From Piper betle (lineage: Eukaryota; Streptophyta; Magnoliopsida; Piperales; Piperaceae): a stretch of DNA of 64,000 nucleotides. The first letter of the stretch is position 1, and each line of letters starts with the position of its first letter. Both the position numbers and the translations under genes were made by a program. The DNA is taken from positions 62,001 through 126,000 of the forward strand of contig JAURVB010000052.1 in the NCBI GenBank assembly GCA_033002965.1, read 5' to 3'. The notes below the pieces were generated by a model. It saw only the letters and a program-made list of their open reading frames with translations. It made no database searches and had not been told where the DNA came from. This document shows positions 45,788-56,140 of the stretch, one piece after another.

Positions 45788-46360
45788 TGTTAAACCCCGA
45801 AGAAAATAATCAGATTATTTTATTTATTGTAAATCTTAAAATGAACTATAAATAATATTTAATTAAATTTATTTTTAAGAATCAGTATCATAAATTATCA
45901 AGTATAACCTTTCGAGTGCTGGTATAATGGTATTTATGAATGATTTTAAATAAGTTTTATTTATTAAAATTTTTGGGAGTGGGAGTCGTGACTGTAATTT
46001 GACACTTATTCGCTTTAACTCAATAGTCAGTTTTTTAGTTTTCGTTATCACACAAATGGTTGGTGTTCAATGGTTATGTGTGATTATGTTCTTTTCTATA
46101 AAAAATTAATGTAGAGACATTTGAATTCCACACTTATTCTTATATATAAAGGAGAATTATGTTGATGTTAAAAAAACTTCATCTTGATAGTTTGTGAGAA
46201 CATTTGGCTCATAAAGGGAAGGCTTTAGAGAAGTTTTATTCATATTAGGATTGCGTGTCGTATTTGCGGGTGCCTCATCAAAATTCCTAGTTCGTATAAT
46301 TACTCAAAATATTATATATTCCTATTTGGGAGCCTTGGTGGCCTGAGCCTACATTCGATC
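45788..46360 (+). mobile_element. V3 LTR, left part (interrupted by G2)
   Basis: Begins TGTTAAACCCCGAAG, follows V2 and stops at ACATTCGATC, where element G2 begins. The continuation ATCACCATG... is at 52893. A TATATATAAAGG box lies near 46141. Confidence 0.85.
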
Positions 46361-47940
46361 TGTAAAACCCCATTTTCGGGATATGGTTTTTCCCGATTTT
46401 AGTTTGCCATGTTCGGGTTAGTATCGAGTCAGTTCGAGCGAGATCGTGTCAAAATAATTTTAAGAATATGAGTATGAGGCCTATATGGCTATGTGAGTAT
46501 GTTATGGGGGTTGAGTATGTCCGACATGTATATGATAGTTTCAGTTATGATATAGTAGAGCATAAGTTATATTGTATACATATGACTTTTATGAGTTAGC
46601 CATGATTTTAGGCGTAGATGTAGATCGTTGCAGCGTTGAGCATCCGTTTGGAATTTTCTTGGTATTTCATTGCTTGCAATATAGGAATTTCAGCGTTTGC
46701 TAGCGATTACTGTCAAGCCTGAGTGTCGACTTCACTTGGCAGTGGTCATTGTTGGTGCTTTGCTTGCCATTTGCACGTAGCCTTTTTGTCTTGCCGCTTA
46801 CATACGCCTTTCGCTTGCCACCTGCGCACGACCTTTTGAGTCGACTACCTACGTGCAGTCTTTTGCTTGCCTTGCCACCTATGTGTGGCATTCCTTGTTT
46901 TTCAATACAAACATTGTAAAGCTTTTTCATATTGAATTTCCAAAACCTTTCCCTTCTAGTGTCACCGACACTAAACTCATGCACCCCTTCTATGGGGATC
47001 GGTAGGATGACTTGTGGGTTTAGTGCCACAACTGCAGCATGCACTGCTTGTGTGTGTGACACGTGCGTCCAGCTCAATTGTGTTTAGGGTTTCGAGGCTC
47101 ATTTACACTTCTTACATCGATTTCTGCTATAGAGTCAATTTTAGTACTTAAGTTAGTTTTGACTTTGAACAGTCTTGATCTGAGCTTTCCGTCAATATGT
47201 ATATTACACATACCCATTGGTGGGTCCCACTAGACAACGAATTATCGAACACTCGATCATGACATGTGTCAAAATCTAAGTTGTCCACCTCAACCCTAGT
47301 TTTCTCCCATTTATATCTCAAACATTTCCATTGATTTTTAGATTTCCACCATTATCCGCCACCACTTGCTTGCACCACTTTGGCTTGCCACCAACAAAAC
47401 GTCGGCTCTCCTCTGGCCACCGGATTAGTACAGCCGTGACTACCTCGTGGTCGGCTATTAGTCCGTACCCACCGTCACCATCGACACTGCCGCATTCGCC
47501 ATCGAGTCACTGAGTTTTTTATCATTGTTTATCACCGCCGCCGCCACCCTTTCGGGCTATTTTCCAATTCCGTTGAGCCACCTCTGGCCAGTCCGACCAC
47601 CCACATAGCATCTATTCACAGAGATCTTCCATTTGAGACTGACATTGACTTTGGCCATGGCCATGATCGCTGCCGGCGATGTCGCTGCACACATCAGCAA
47701 TGCAGCCCATTCCTGGCCATTTTCTGGCCAACCAGTGGCCAAACTCCACCGACCACCATCACCAACATGCTTCTTGTTGCATGGGCCATCAATCCCGAAC
47801 GGCGGCAACACCAGCCACTCAGCCGTTGGCATTTACAAGCGACAAGCAAATCACATTGCATGTCTGACCATTTGCATGATTTGTATACCATACATCTACT
47901 GCCATGCTGACTAAATAATCTGACCAGTATGGCCATCTCA
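46361..47940 (+). mobile_element. G2 5' LTR, left part, with a private insertion
   Basis: It follows 35175-36300 (G1 3' LTR) except for about 360 bases at 46702-47062 that are absent from both G1 LTRs. That insertion has a run of TTGCC-plus-CCTACGTGC units (46760-46890) and is covered by a 125-codon minus frame (46700-47077) with no recognised domain. GTCCCACTAG near 47223 and the CCACC-rich part near 47340-47530 return to the LTR pattern. Confidence 0.75.
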
Positions 47941-48955
47941 GCTAGAGGTCACATTGCCTTGTTACCAAACTCTGTCCAAAGCTAAGAAAATCTTCAAGTA
48001 GTTGTCCTTCTGTAGGGCGAGGTAACTACTTGGCCCTTACTTCTACAATAACCGCTCCACTCAATCAGCAGTAATGCAATATACGGAGGGTGGTTGCGTA
48101 TCACAGACTCCAATAGTGCATATTCAATCAATGGTAGTGCATCACGGTTGGTGGTTGGGAAACTCGGATGGTGGTTGTGCATCACAAACGGTAGTTGTAC
48201 TACTCGAATAGTGGTTGTGCAACTCATATTAGAAATTTGGCATAAATGATGGGTTTAGTGAGGGAGAGTCCATTAGGGAAACATTATTTTCCCTGTGTTT
48301 TGCCAGCACGATTAGGGAAACATAATCCCTCTATCTGGTTAATGTGGTATGGTCTAACTGAAGTCCTTATCTACGTCTCTCCCAAGCTTGGGAGAAGTTG
48401 TCTCCTTCTGTAGGGCGACACAGATAAGGACTTCAGTTAGACCATGCCACGCTAACCAGATAGAGGGATACCAGTTAATGCTCATGTTAACCGACAGCTT
48501 TGGTTCAGAGTCTATCACAATGGTAGTAATCATGTAAGTCAAAATTAGTGCTACAAATCGGTACGGATGGTATGTCACGCACCACTAGAGAACGGATGAG
48601 ACATTGTCAAACCTCAATACAAGTCCCCGTAGACTCGAGGAGAGATAGTAGTTTTTGGGGTCATTTGAACCCCATCTGTTTGAAAGTGCATGACTAATAC
48701 AGTATCGAGAAACACATGCCTACTATTAGTTGATTGAACTAGAGCCACTTAGGAGACATCTCATAGACTCATCATTGATCGGTTATTCCATAGGCTGGCC
48801 ACCTATGGCAGAGTCCAATCAGGATGATCTGAGAGAGATGTCCATAGACTTACCCATATATTTGAGCCACCCAACATCCTATATAGAGTTTCATTACCCC
48901 ATTTTGACTCAGACAGAGATCCTCACATCACCACAGATAAAGTGATATACATACC
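47941..48955 (+). mobile_element. G2 interior remnant, partly inverted
   Basis: 47941-48235 is the reverse complement of about 32430-32750, including the 20-bp minisatellite. 48235-48955 is in the same orientation as 33190-33960. The string GTTGTCCTTCTGTAGGGCGA near 48001 recurs in near-identical form near 48397, suggesting template-copied filler at a repair junction. The 71-codon frame at 48730 starts with TTG and is a homologue of the rejected frame at 33727. Confidence 0.7.
48327..48467. repeat. Hairpin: 51-nt inverted repeat with palindromic loop
   Basis: Arms 48327-48377 and 48417-48467 are inverted copies differing at 5 of 51 positions, all transitions. The loop starts with the perfect palindrome TCTCCCAAGCTTGGGAGA. 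In G1 the corresponding DNA near 33370-33465 has only one arm, so the hairpin is new in G2. Confidence 0.9.
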
Positions 48956-49587
48956 ATTCTCGGCCACACAAAGTGGCGATGCAGCCCATTCCTAGCCATT
49001 TTCCGGCCACCTAGTGGCTAGACTCCACTGACTACCACCACCAGCATGCTCCTCATCACATGGGCCATCAATCCCGACCAGCGGTGACACTAGCCGTGCT
49101 ACTATCGGCTTTTACCGGCAACGGGCAACAGCCGCCCTGTTCGGCCTGTTTGCTCGTGTCATGTCCGTCTACCCATTTTTGCATTTGCCTGGGCACATTC
49201 GCATCTACTTGATTGAGTACTGTTCACCATTTGTGTATGTGGTCATGCCCAAGCCCATGTCCGAGTCCAGCTACCTAGTCAGCACTATTCATTGACTCAA
49301 CTGAGTCGATTCAGTCGACTCGCACGGGTTAACTTGGTTTGCCATATTAACCTAATTTCAGCCGTTTTTCGACCGTTTTCGTTAATTCGAAAACCTTTAC
49401 ATTATTTTATATGCATATTCACATTATTTAGCATAATTTGATATAATAAGTGTTTTTCTTTAATTAATTATTTATTCATTATTATTTATTTATTTTTATT
49501 TATATGTTTATCGTATATGATGTATGTATATGTGATTATTTATTATTATTATTTTTATATTTACATATTAATATTAGTCTTTTTATG

Positions 49588-50622
49588 TTTACTAAATTTT
49601 ATATATTTATTTATTTGCTTCTTCGTTGCGTGTATGTTATTATTTAATTGTATTTGATTACGTATTCTATAATGATGACTACGATATTATTATTATTCAT
49701 GATTAATCAAAATCAAATAATATTTATTTATTTGTTATTAGTATTTTCTTTAATATGTCTCAATTTACATGTCATGTGTTTAGCGGTATGTTTATTTAGT
49801 ATAGTCTTTTTTATTAGGATGTATTAATGATATGAGCACACACCACGAGCATGCATCATATAGAAATATTAGTATTTTGCTTAGTAGTGGGTTCCGATGT
49901 AGGTTTCGGACTCCGAGCTCACCGTAGATGTGCAGATACACTTGGAGATTGGACTACAAGTCCGTTGGACTCTCCCTCTTTGTTTGACTCCTTGCGTGTT
50001 GAGTTTAATCGTGTTTTATACTTAAGACGACATCGGCGGCGTTTTATTCATCCCTCCGATGTCAGGCCATTTAGCTAAGATTTCTACACATGTTTAATAA
50101 AACTACAAGGATGAGATCCCTTGTTGGTTTTTGAACTGAAGCTCCATAAATCTATGATACAAGCCCCTTCCCTAAGCCTATTATATAAGTATGCATATTT
50201 TTATGGATTTCACGAATAAGAGAATGAGTGGTTTGGAGATATGTATGTACTGCGTAGTACTCCTTAAAACCCAGAGGTAATGCGGTGTATGAGGGTACTA
50301 GGTAATATTTTTGGAATTGTTGGCATTAAATTAATTATTCCTTTCGCCACTCGAGTACCATGGCAGGTGATGTGGAAGATGTGAAGGTGTAAGCGTTGTA
50401 TGTATTAAAATGGTTATGAGTTGTGCATGCAAGCCGACACTTGCTTAAGTATGTTTGCTTACCGCCTAGTGTGAAGCAATCTTGAAGTTTGTATTAGTTA
50501 TTTTCCATACCAATAACATTCGTTACTGTCATTTTTCATATAATATTTTTAGGTCTTGCAATTTGAGTTGACTTTGGTGGGAGGACAAAAAATGATACAC
50601 ATACTTAAGTTCAGCGCAATTA
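49588..50622 (+). repeat. 1,035-bp tandem unit, copy 1
   Basis: From TTTACTAAATTTTATATA to CAGCGCAATTA. It covers the TTATTTGCTTCTTCGTTGCG, CTTGGAGATTGGAC and CCACTCGAGTACCATGG landmarks of the LTR 3' half. A 75-codon frame at 49851 recurs in all three copies only because the DNA is repeated. Confidence 0.95.
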
Positions 50623-51659
50623 TTTACTAAATTTTATATATTTATTTATTTGCTTCTTCGTTGCGTGTATGTTATTATTTAATTGTATTTGATTACGTAT
50701 TCTATAATGATGACTACGATATTATTATTATTCATGATTAATCAAAATCAAATAATATTTATTTATTTGTTATTAGTATTTTCTTTAATATGTCTCAATT
50801 TACATGTCATGTGTTTAGCGGTATGTTTATTTAGTATAGTCTTTTTTATTAGGATGTATTAATGATATGAGCACACACCACGAGCATGCATCATATAGAA
50901 ATGTTAGTATTTTGCTTAGTAGTGGGTTCCGATGTAGGTTTCAGACTCCGAGCTCACCGTAGATGTGCAGATACACTTGGAGCTTGGACTACAAGTCCGT
51001 TGGACTCTCCCTCTTTGCTTGACTCCTTGCGTGTTGAGTTTAATCGTGTTTTATACTTAAGACGACATCGGCAGCGTTTTATTCATCCCTCCGATGTCAG
51101 GCCATTTAGCTAAGATTTCTACACATGTTTAATAAAACTACAAGGATGAGATCCCTTGTTGGTTTTTGAACTGAAGCTCCATAAATCTATGATACAAGCC
51201 CCTTCCCTAAGCCTATTATATAAGTATGCATATTTTTATGGATTTCACGAATAAGAGAATGAGTGGTTTGGAGATATGTATGTACTGCGTAGTACTCCTT
51301 AAAACCCAGAGGTAATGCGGTGTATGAGGGTACTAGGTAATATTTTTTGGAATTGTTGGCATTAAATTAATTATTCCTTTCGCCACTCGAGTACCATGGC
51401 AGGTGATGTGGAAGATGTGAAGGTGTAAGCGTTGTATGTATTAATATGGTTATGAGTTGTTCATGCAAGCCGACACTTGCTTAAGTATGTTTGCTTACCG
51501 CCTAGTGTGAAGCAATCTTGAAGTTTGTATTAGTTATTTTCCATACCAATAACATTCGTTACTGTCATTTTTCATATAATATTTTTAGGTCTTGCAATTT
51601 GAGTTGACTTTGGTGGGAGGACAAAAAAATGATACACATACTTAAGTTCAGCGCAATTA
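50623..51659 (+). repeat. 1,037-bp tandem unit, copy 2
   Basis: Nearly identical to copies 1 and 3; only a few substitutions and one-base length changes are visible (for example GGAGCTTGG against GGAGATTGG in copy 1). Confidence 0.95.
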
Positions 51660-52694
51660 TTTACTAAATTTTATATATTTATTTACTTGCTTCTTCGTTG
51701 CGTGTATGTTATTATTTAATTGTATTTGATTACGTATTCTATAATGATGACTACGATATTATTATTATTCATGATTAATCAAAATCAAATAATATTTATT
51801 TATTTGTTATTAGTATTTTCTTTAATATGTCTCAATTTACATGTCATGTGTTTAGCGGTATGTTTATTTAGTATAGTCTTTTTATTAGGATGTATTAATG
51901 ATATGAGCACACACCACGAGCATGCATCATATAGAAATATTAATATTTTGCTTAGTAGTGGGTTCCGATGTAGGTTTCAGACTCCGAGCTCACCGTAGAT
52001 GTGCAGATACACTTGGAGCTTGGACTACAAGTCCGTTGGACTCTCCCTCTTTGCTTGACTCCTTGCGTGTTGAGTTTAATCGTGTTTTATACTTAAGACG
52101 ACATCGGCAGCGTTTTATTCATCCCTCCGATGTCAGGCCATTTAGCTAAGATTTCTACACATGTTTAATAAAACTACAAGGATGAGATCCCTTGTTGGTT
52201 TTTGAACTAAAGCTCCATAAATCTATGATACAAGCCCCTTCCCTAAGCCTATTATATAAGTATGCATATTTTTATGGATTTCACGAATAAGAGAATGAGT
52301 GGTTTGGAGATATGTATGTACTGCGTAGTACTCCTTAAAACCCAGAGGTAATGCGGTGTATGAGGGTACTAGGTAATATTTTTGGAATTGTTGGCATTAA
52401 ATTAATTATTCCTTTCGCCACTCGAGTACCATGGCAGGTGATGTGGAAGATGTGAAGGTGTAAGCGTTGTATGTATTAATATGGTTATGAGTTGTGCATG
52501 CAAGCCGACACTTGCTTAAGTATGTTTGCTTACCGCCTAGTATGAAGCAATCTTGAAGTTTGTATTAGTTATTTTCCATACCAATAACATTCGTTACTGT
52601 CATTTTTCATATAATATTTTTAGGTCTTGCAATTTGAGTTGACTTTGGTGGGAGGACAAAAAATTGATACACATACTTAAGTTCAGCGCAATTA
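51660..52694 (+). repeat. 1,035-bp tandem unit, copy 3
   Basis: Ends where copy 2 would start again with TTTACTAAA; instead the sequence is TTTACTTTC, the normal continuation of the G LTR (compare 31111 and 38070). Confidence 0.95.
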
Positions 52695-52892
52695 TTTACT
52701 TTCTTACTTTTATTTATGTTCGATGTGTTTAAACGTGTATTTAACGATGTCTTCCAATCTCATGACACCAAAAAGGTTGTTTCGATCTATTTTATTGATC
52801 AAGTCACACAGAGTGAGAATTTTAAACATGACTCGACTCGATTGCAATATTTATGATTTGGTTCGTAAGTGAACTGAAATTGGGGTGTTACA

Positions 52893-53301
52893 CGATCACC
52901 ATGGGCAACTCATTACGAACTTAGTTCGAGATGGGGCAGTACCCTTATACTTCTTGAAAGATTAAATACCTGCCTCCATCCTGAAAGGGGTGGCAGGGCG
53001 CAGTGGCTAAGACAACTGATTACGAACTTTTGATATTGAGAAGGTGAGTCAATGTTAAATATTGGTAACTACAAATTATGGTCCATGTAGCATGTGTGCA
53101 CATACATGGGATTACAGATGGATGGGGTGGCCACCCCTCAGAGCATAGTAAGACCTCGGCATAGGCTTATAATCACTAAAAGGTTTAATTAATGATGTTG
53201 TGGAATATATTAACTTGTTTCTTATAATTATATGACTTAGTATTTTTATCACTAACGTGTCCATAGGTGTGAGCATAGAAGAATGGGTAGAGTCAGGATA
53301 G
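52893..53301 (+). mobile_element. V3 LTR, right part (cut by element H)
   Basis: Resumes V3 at CGATCACCATGGGC after G2 and follows V1 (42469 onward) and V2 to GAATGGGTAGAGTCAGGATA, where element H starts. The remaining 230 or so bases of the V LTR are not found to the right of H. Confidence 0.8.
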
Positions 53302-53667
53302 TGTTAAGTGTTTAAAGTATACAATATTTACCCATGTTTTTAATGTAATTTTGTACATCCCAAGTATAAATATTATTAATTAGGTGATAGTTTACTTTAT
53401 TTTTTTAGTTAATTAATATTTTATTAGTATGTTTAATATTGAAGTTTAATGCAGAAAACAATTAAAAACAAAAAGCTTAGGAATTGTTGGTCAATGCATT
53501 GGGCCCCACTCATTGATGGGTACAATTTATGGTGTTAACAAAGCTTGATAAGGATGGATGTACATAGCTTTGGCTGTATTTGGGTAAGTAGAGGAGTTGG
53601 AAACTTGAATGGAAATCATAATCATTTAGACTACATCGAGTTCTGAAATCCTTTCTTCAACTTCCAA
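53302..53667 (+). mobile_element. H 5' LTR, 3'-truncated
   Basis: Begins TGTTAAGTGTTTAAAGTATA and matches 57485-57835 with about one difference in ten by eye. It stops before the point where the 3' LTR has its TATA box (57856), so this LTR has lost its promoter. The sequence passes straight into pol at about 53668. Confidence 0.85.
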
Positions 53668-54700
53668 AAAATCTCAAGTATACTTTCTTAGGACCTAATG
53701 ACACTCTTCCTGTTATTATTTTTTAGAGCTAACTATATTACAGGAATAGAAGCTGATTAGAATACTAAAGGATCACAAGTCAGCTATTGCTTGGACTATA
53801 GCAGACATAAAAGGCATCAATCTATCCTTTTGTATGCATAGGATCAACTTAGTAGATGGATTTAGTCCAACTTTTGAGCACTAACGACGACTCAACCCCA
53901 ACATGAAAGAAGTGGTCAAGAAGAAAATTATTAATTGGTTGGATGCCATCACGGGTGGCGTGTGTGCATGGACTATAGAAAGCTCAACAAGGCTACAAAG
54001 AAATGATCACTTTCCTCTTCCTTTTATTGATAAATGCTTGATAGATTAGCTAGGAATGCTTACTTGTATTTTCATGATGGATATTTAGGTTACAGCCAAA
54101 TTACTGCTGCACCCGAGGATCAAGAGAAGACTGCATTCACTTGTCCTTATGGCAATTTTACTTTTCGGCGAATGCCCTTTGGCTTGTGTAACACTCCCGC
54201 TAAATTTCAGAGATACATAATGGTCATCTTTACTGATATGATTGAACATGGCCTAGAAGTATTTATGGATGACTTTACTATTTTTGGAGAGATTTTTGAT
54301 GATTGCTTGTCTATTTTATCTTGTGTTCTTAAAAGTTATCAAGACACTAATCTTCTTCTTAATTGGGAAAATTATCATTTTATGGTACAGGAAGGATTGG
54401 TTTTAAGACATAAAGTTTTGTGCCAAGGACTTGAAGTAGACAAGGCAAAAATTGTAGCTATAGAGAAGATCCCACCTCCTACATCGGTGAAAGAAATTAG
54501 AAGTTTTCTAGGACATGCAAGATTCTACATACGGTTTATAAAAGATTTTTCTCAGATCTCAAAACCTTTATATGCTTTACTAAAAAAAGATGCAACTTTT
54601 TATTTTGATGATGCATGTTTGATAGCTTTTGAGACTTTGAAACAAAAATTGATTTCAGCTTCCATTGTGATTGGCACTGTATTGGTCCCGACATTTTAAA
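53668..54700 (+). pseudogene. Reverse transcriptase, broken
   Basis: This would copy element RNA into DNA. The RT lead-in block (LPKNLKYTFLGP at 53668-53703, then AIAWTIADIKGI at 53791-53826) is in one frame with stops. RRLNPNMKEVVKKKI follows, then a gap of some 45-50 codons where the loop before WRVCMDYRKLNKAT should be. A frameshift near 54005 leads into an open stretch (54034-54699, 221 codons) with FHDGYLGY, TAFTCPYGNFTFRRMPFGLC, FMDD at 54262-54273 and a C-terminal SFLGHARFYIRFIKDFS. The three catalytic aspartates are present in this part, but stops, a deletion and frameshifts upstream rule out activity. Confidence 0.9.
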
Positions 54701-55150
54701 TTAATGTGTGATATTAGTGACCATGCAATAGGTGATGTATTAAGCAAAGGAAGGGCACATTTTTTTATATTATCTACTACATTAGTAAGACATTGAATGA
54801 TACACAACGCAATTATGCTACAACTGAAAAAGAATTGTTAGCAGTAGTGCATTTTGTTGATAAGATTAGATCATATTTACTAATTTCAAAGGTTATTGTA
54901 TATACTGATCATGCTGCTCTAATATACCTTTTGTCTAAGAAGGATTCCAAACCTAGGCTAATCAGTTGGGTTCTTTTATTGCAGAAATTTGATGTCGAGA
55001 TTAAGGATAGGAAAGGAAGTGAGAATGTTGTAGTTGACCACCTTTCCTGGTTGAGCAAAACACACAATGTTAAGGATGATCCACCCGTGAATGGGGCTTT
55101 CCCTAGTGAAAATATATTGACCATTGAAAGTGGTGTTGTCCCATAGTTTG
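54700..55150 (+). pseudogene. RNase H, frameshifted
   Basis: It would degrade RNA in the RNA/DNA hybrid during reverse transcription. [17 protein letters not shown] at 54703-54753 carries the first catalytic aspartate but is in a different frame from the RT part. After a second frameshift near 54780 the open frame 54793-55146 gives [20 protein letters not shown] and [15 protein letters not shown], the second and third RNase H blocks, and a tail ending VVVDHLSWL in place of the usual ADxLSRL. Confidence 0.85.
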
Positions 55151-55199
55151 CTGATTTTGCAAATTACGTGGTGAGTGGGAAGATGCCACCGGACTTGAA

Positions 55200-56140
55200 C
55201 TTTCAACAAAAAGAATAATTTCTTCATGAGGCTACGTCATATTTTTAGGATGACCCTCTTCTCTTTAGCAATGTGTTGATGTGATGATAAGAAGATGTAT
55301 ACCAGAAGATGAAATGGAGTCCATACTTCATCATTTTCACTCAACAGATTATGGCGGGCACTTTAGAAGTACTAGGACAACGATGAAAGTTCTCCAATCG
55401 GGATTATTTTAGCCTACACTAATTAAAGATGCAAGACATTTTATTAAGAGATGTGATCATTGTTGTAAATCTATCAAGGAAAAAGAAATGCCTCTCAACT
55501 CTATTCTTGAACTGGAATTATTTAATGTATGGGGTATAGATTTTATGGGTCATTTTCCTCCATCAAACCCTACCATTTATATTCTTTTAGCTATCAATTA
55601 TGTTTCTAAATGGGTTGAAGCAGTAGCTTTACCTTCAAATGATGCCATGATGGTAGTTAAGTTTTTAAAGAAGAATATCTTTACCAAATTTGGTACACCT
55701 CGGGCAATCATTAGTGATGGAGGGTCTCACTTTTACAATAGGCAATTTGAAGCTTTATTGGCTAAGTATGGAGTGAAACATAAGGTTGCCACCGCTTACC
55801 ATCCACAAACTAATGGCCAGACTAAAGTATCCAATCGAGAAATTCTTAAAATTCTAGAGAAGGTACTAAAAGGTAATAGAAAGAATTGGTCTATTAGGTT
55901 AGATGATGCTCTATGGGCTTATAGAACAACTTTCAAAACACCAATTGGCATGTCCCGTTATCAATTAGTGCTTGGAAAGGCTTGTCATCTTCTACTAGAA
56001 TTAGAGCATAAAGCTTTTTGGGCTATTAAGGAATTGAATTTTGACTTGGGAGCATGTGGAAAAATGAGACTACAACAACTTATTGAATTAGAAGAAATTA
56101 GAAGAGTTTCTTATCTAAATTCCAAGATCTATAAGTAAAA
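55200..56140 (+). pseudogene. Integrase with catalytic Glu changed to Lys
   Basis: It would insert element DNA. The zinc-binding part is at about 55325-55475 (FHSTDYGGHF, then RCDHCC) with stops. The core is in an open frame of 216 codons from 55488. Asp18 (WGIDFMG) and Asp77 (ISDGGSHF) are present, but the residue 36 after Asp77, normally Glu in NGQxE, is Lys113 (AAA at 55824-55826). The core is otherwise well kept up to [25 protein letters not shown] and ends at 56138. No chromodomain follows, in line with an Athila/Tat placement. Confidence 0.9.

Larger units (their letters stand above)
46361..52892 (+). mobile_element. Element G2, 6.5 kb, nested in V3, TSD CGATC
   Basis: The element starts TGTAAAACCCC and ends GGGGTGTTACA. 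CGATC precedes it (46356-46360) and follows it (52893-52897), a 5-bp target duplication as made by Ty3/gypsy integrases. The outer ends are intact, but the centre is scrambled. The order is left part of a 5' LTR (46361-47940), an inverted interior piece (47941-48235), a direct interior piece (48235-48955), then a 3' LTR lacking its start and holding a triplicated segment (48956-52892). Primer site and polypurine tract are lost. No gene is present. Confidence 0.9.
48956..52892 (+). mobile_element. G2 3' LTR with internal triplication
   Basis: Starts within the LTR: 48970-49110 repeats 47695-47830, so the first 1.3 kb of this LTR is missing. It then runs through the AT-rich part to three tandem copies of a 1,036-bp segment and ends at AAATTGGGGTGTTACA. 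Counted with one copy, the two partial LTRs sum to about 3.2 kb, in line with the G1 LTR. Confidence 0.8.

Noticed and set aside
49851..52149. Three near-identical 75-codon frames
   Set aside because: They are copies of one LTR segment; the homologous positions in G1 LTRs (near 30290 and 37240) are not open, so there is no coding constraint.
53668..56140. Endogenous plant pararetrovirus
   Set aside because: RT, RNase H and integrase in that order with flanking LTRs and a polypurine tract indicate a Ty3/gypsy retrotransposon; no movement-protein or coat motif seen.
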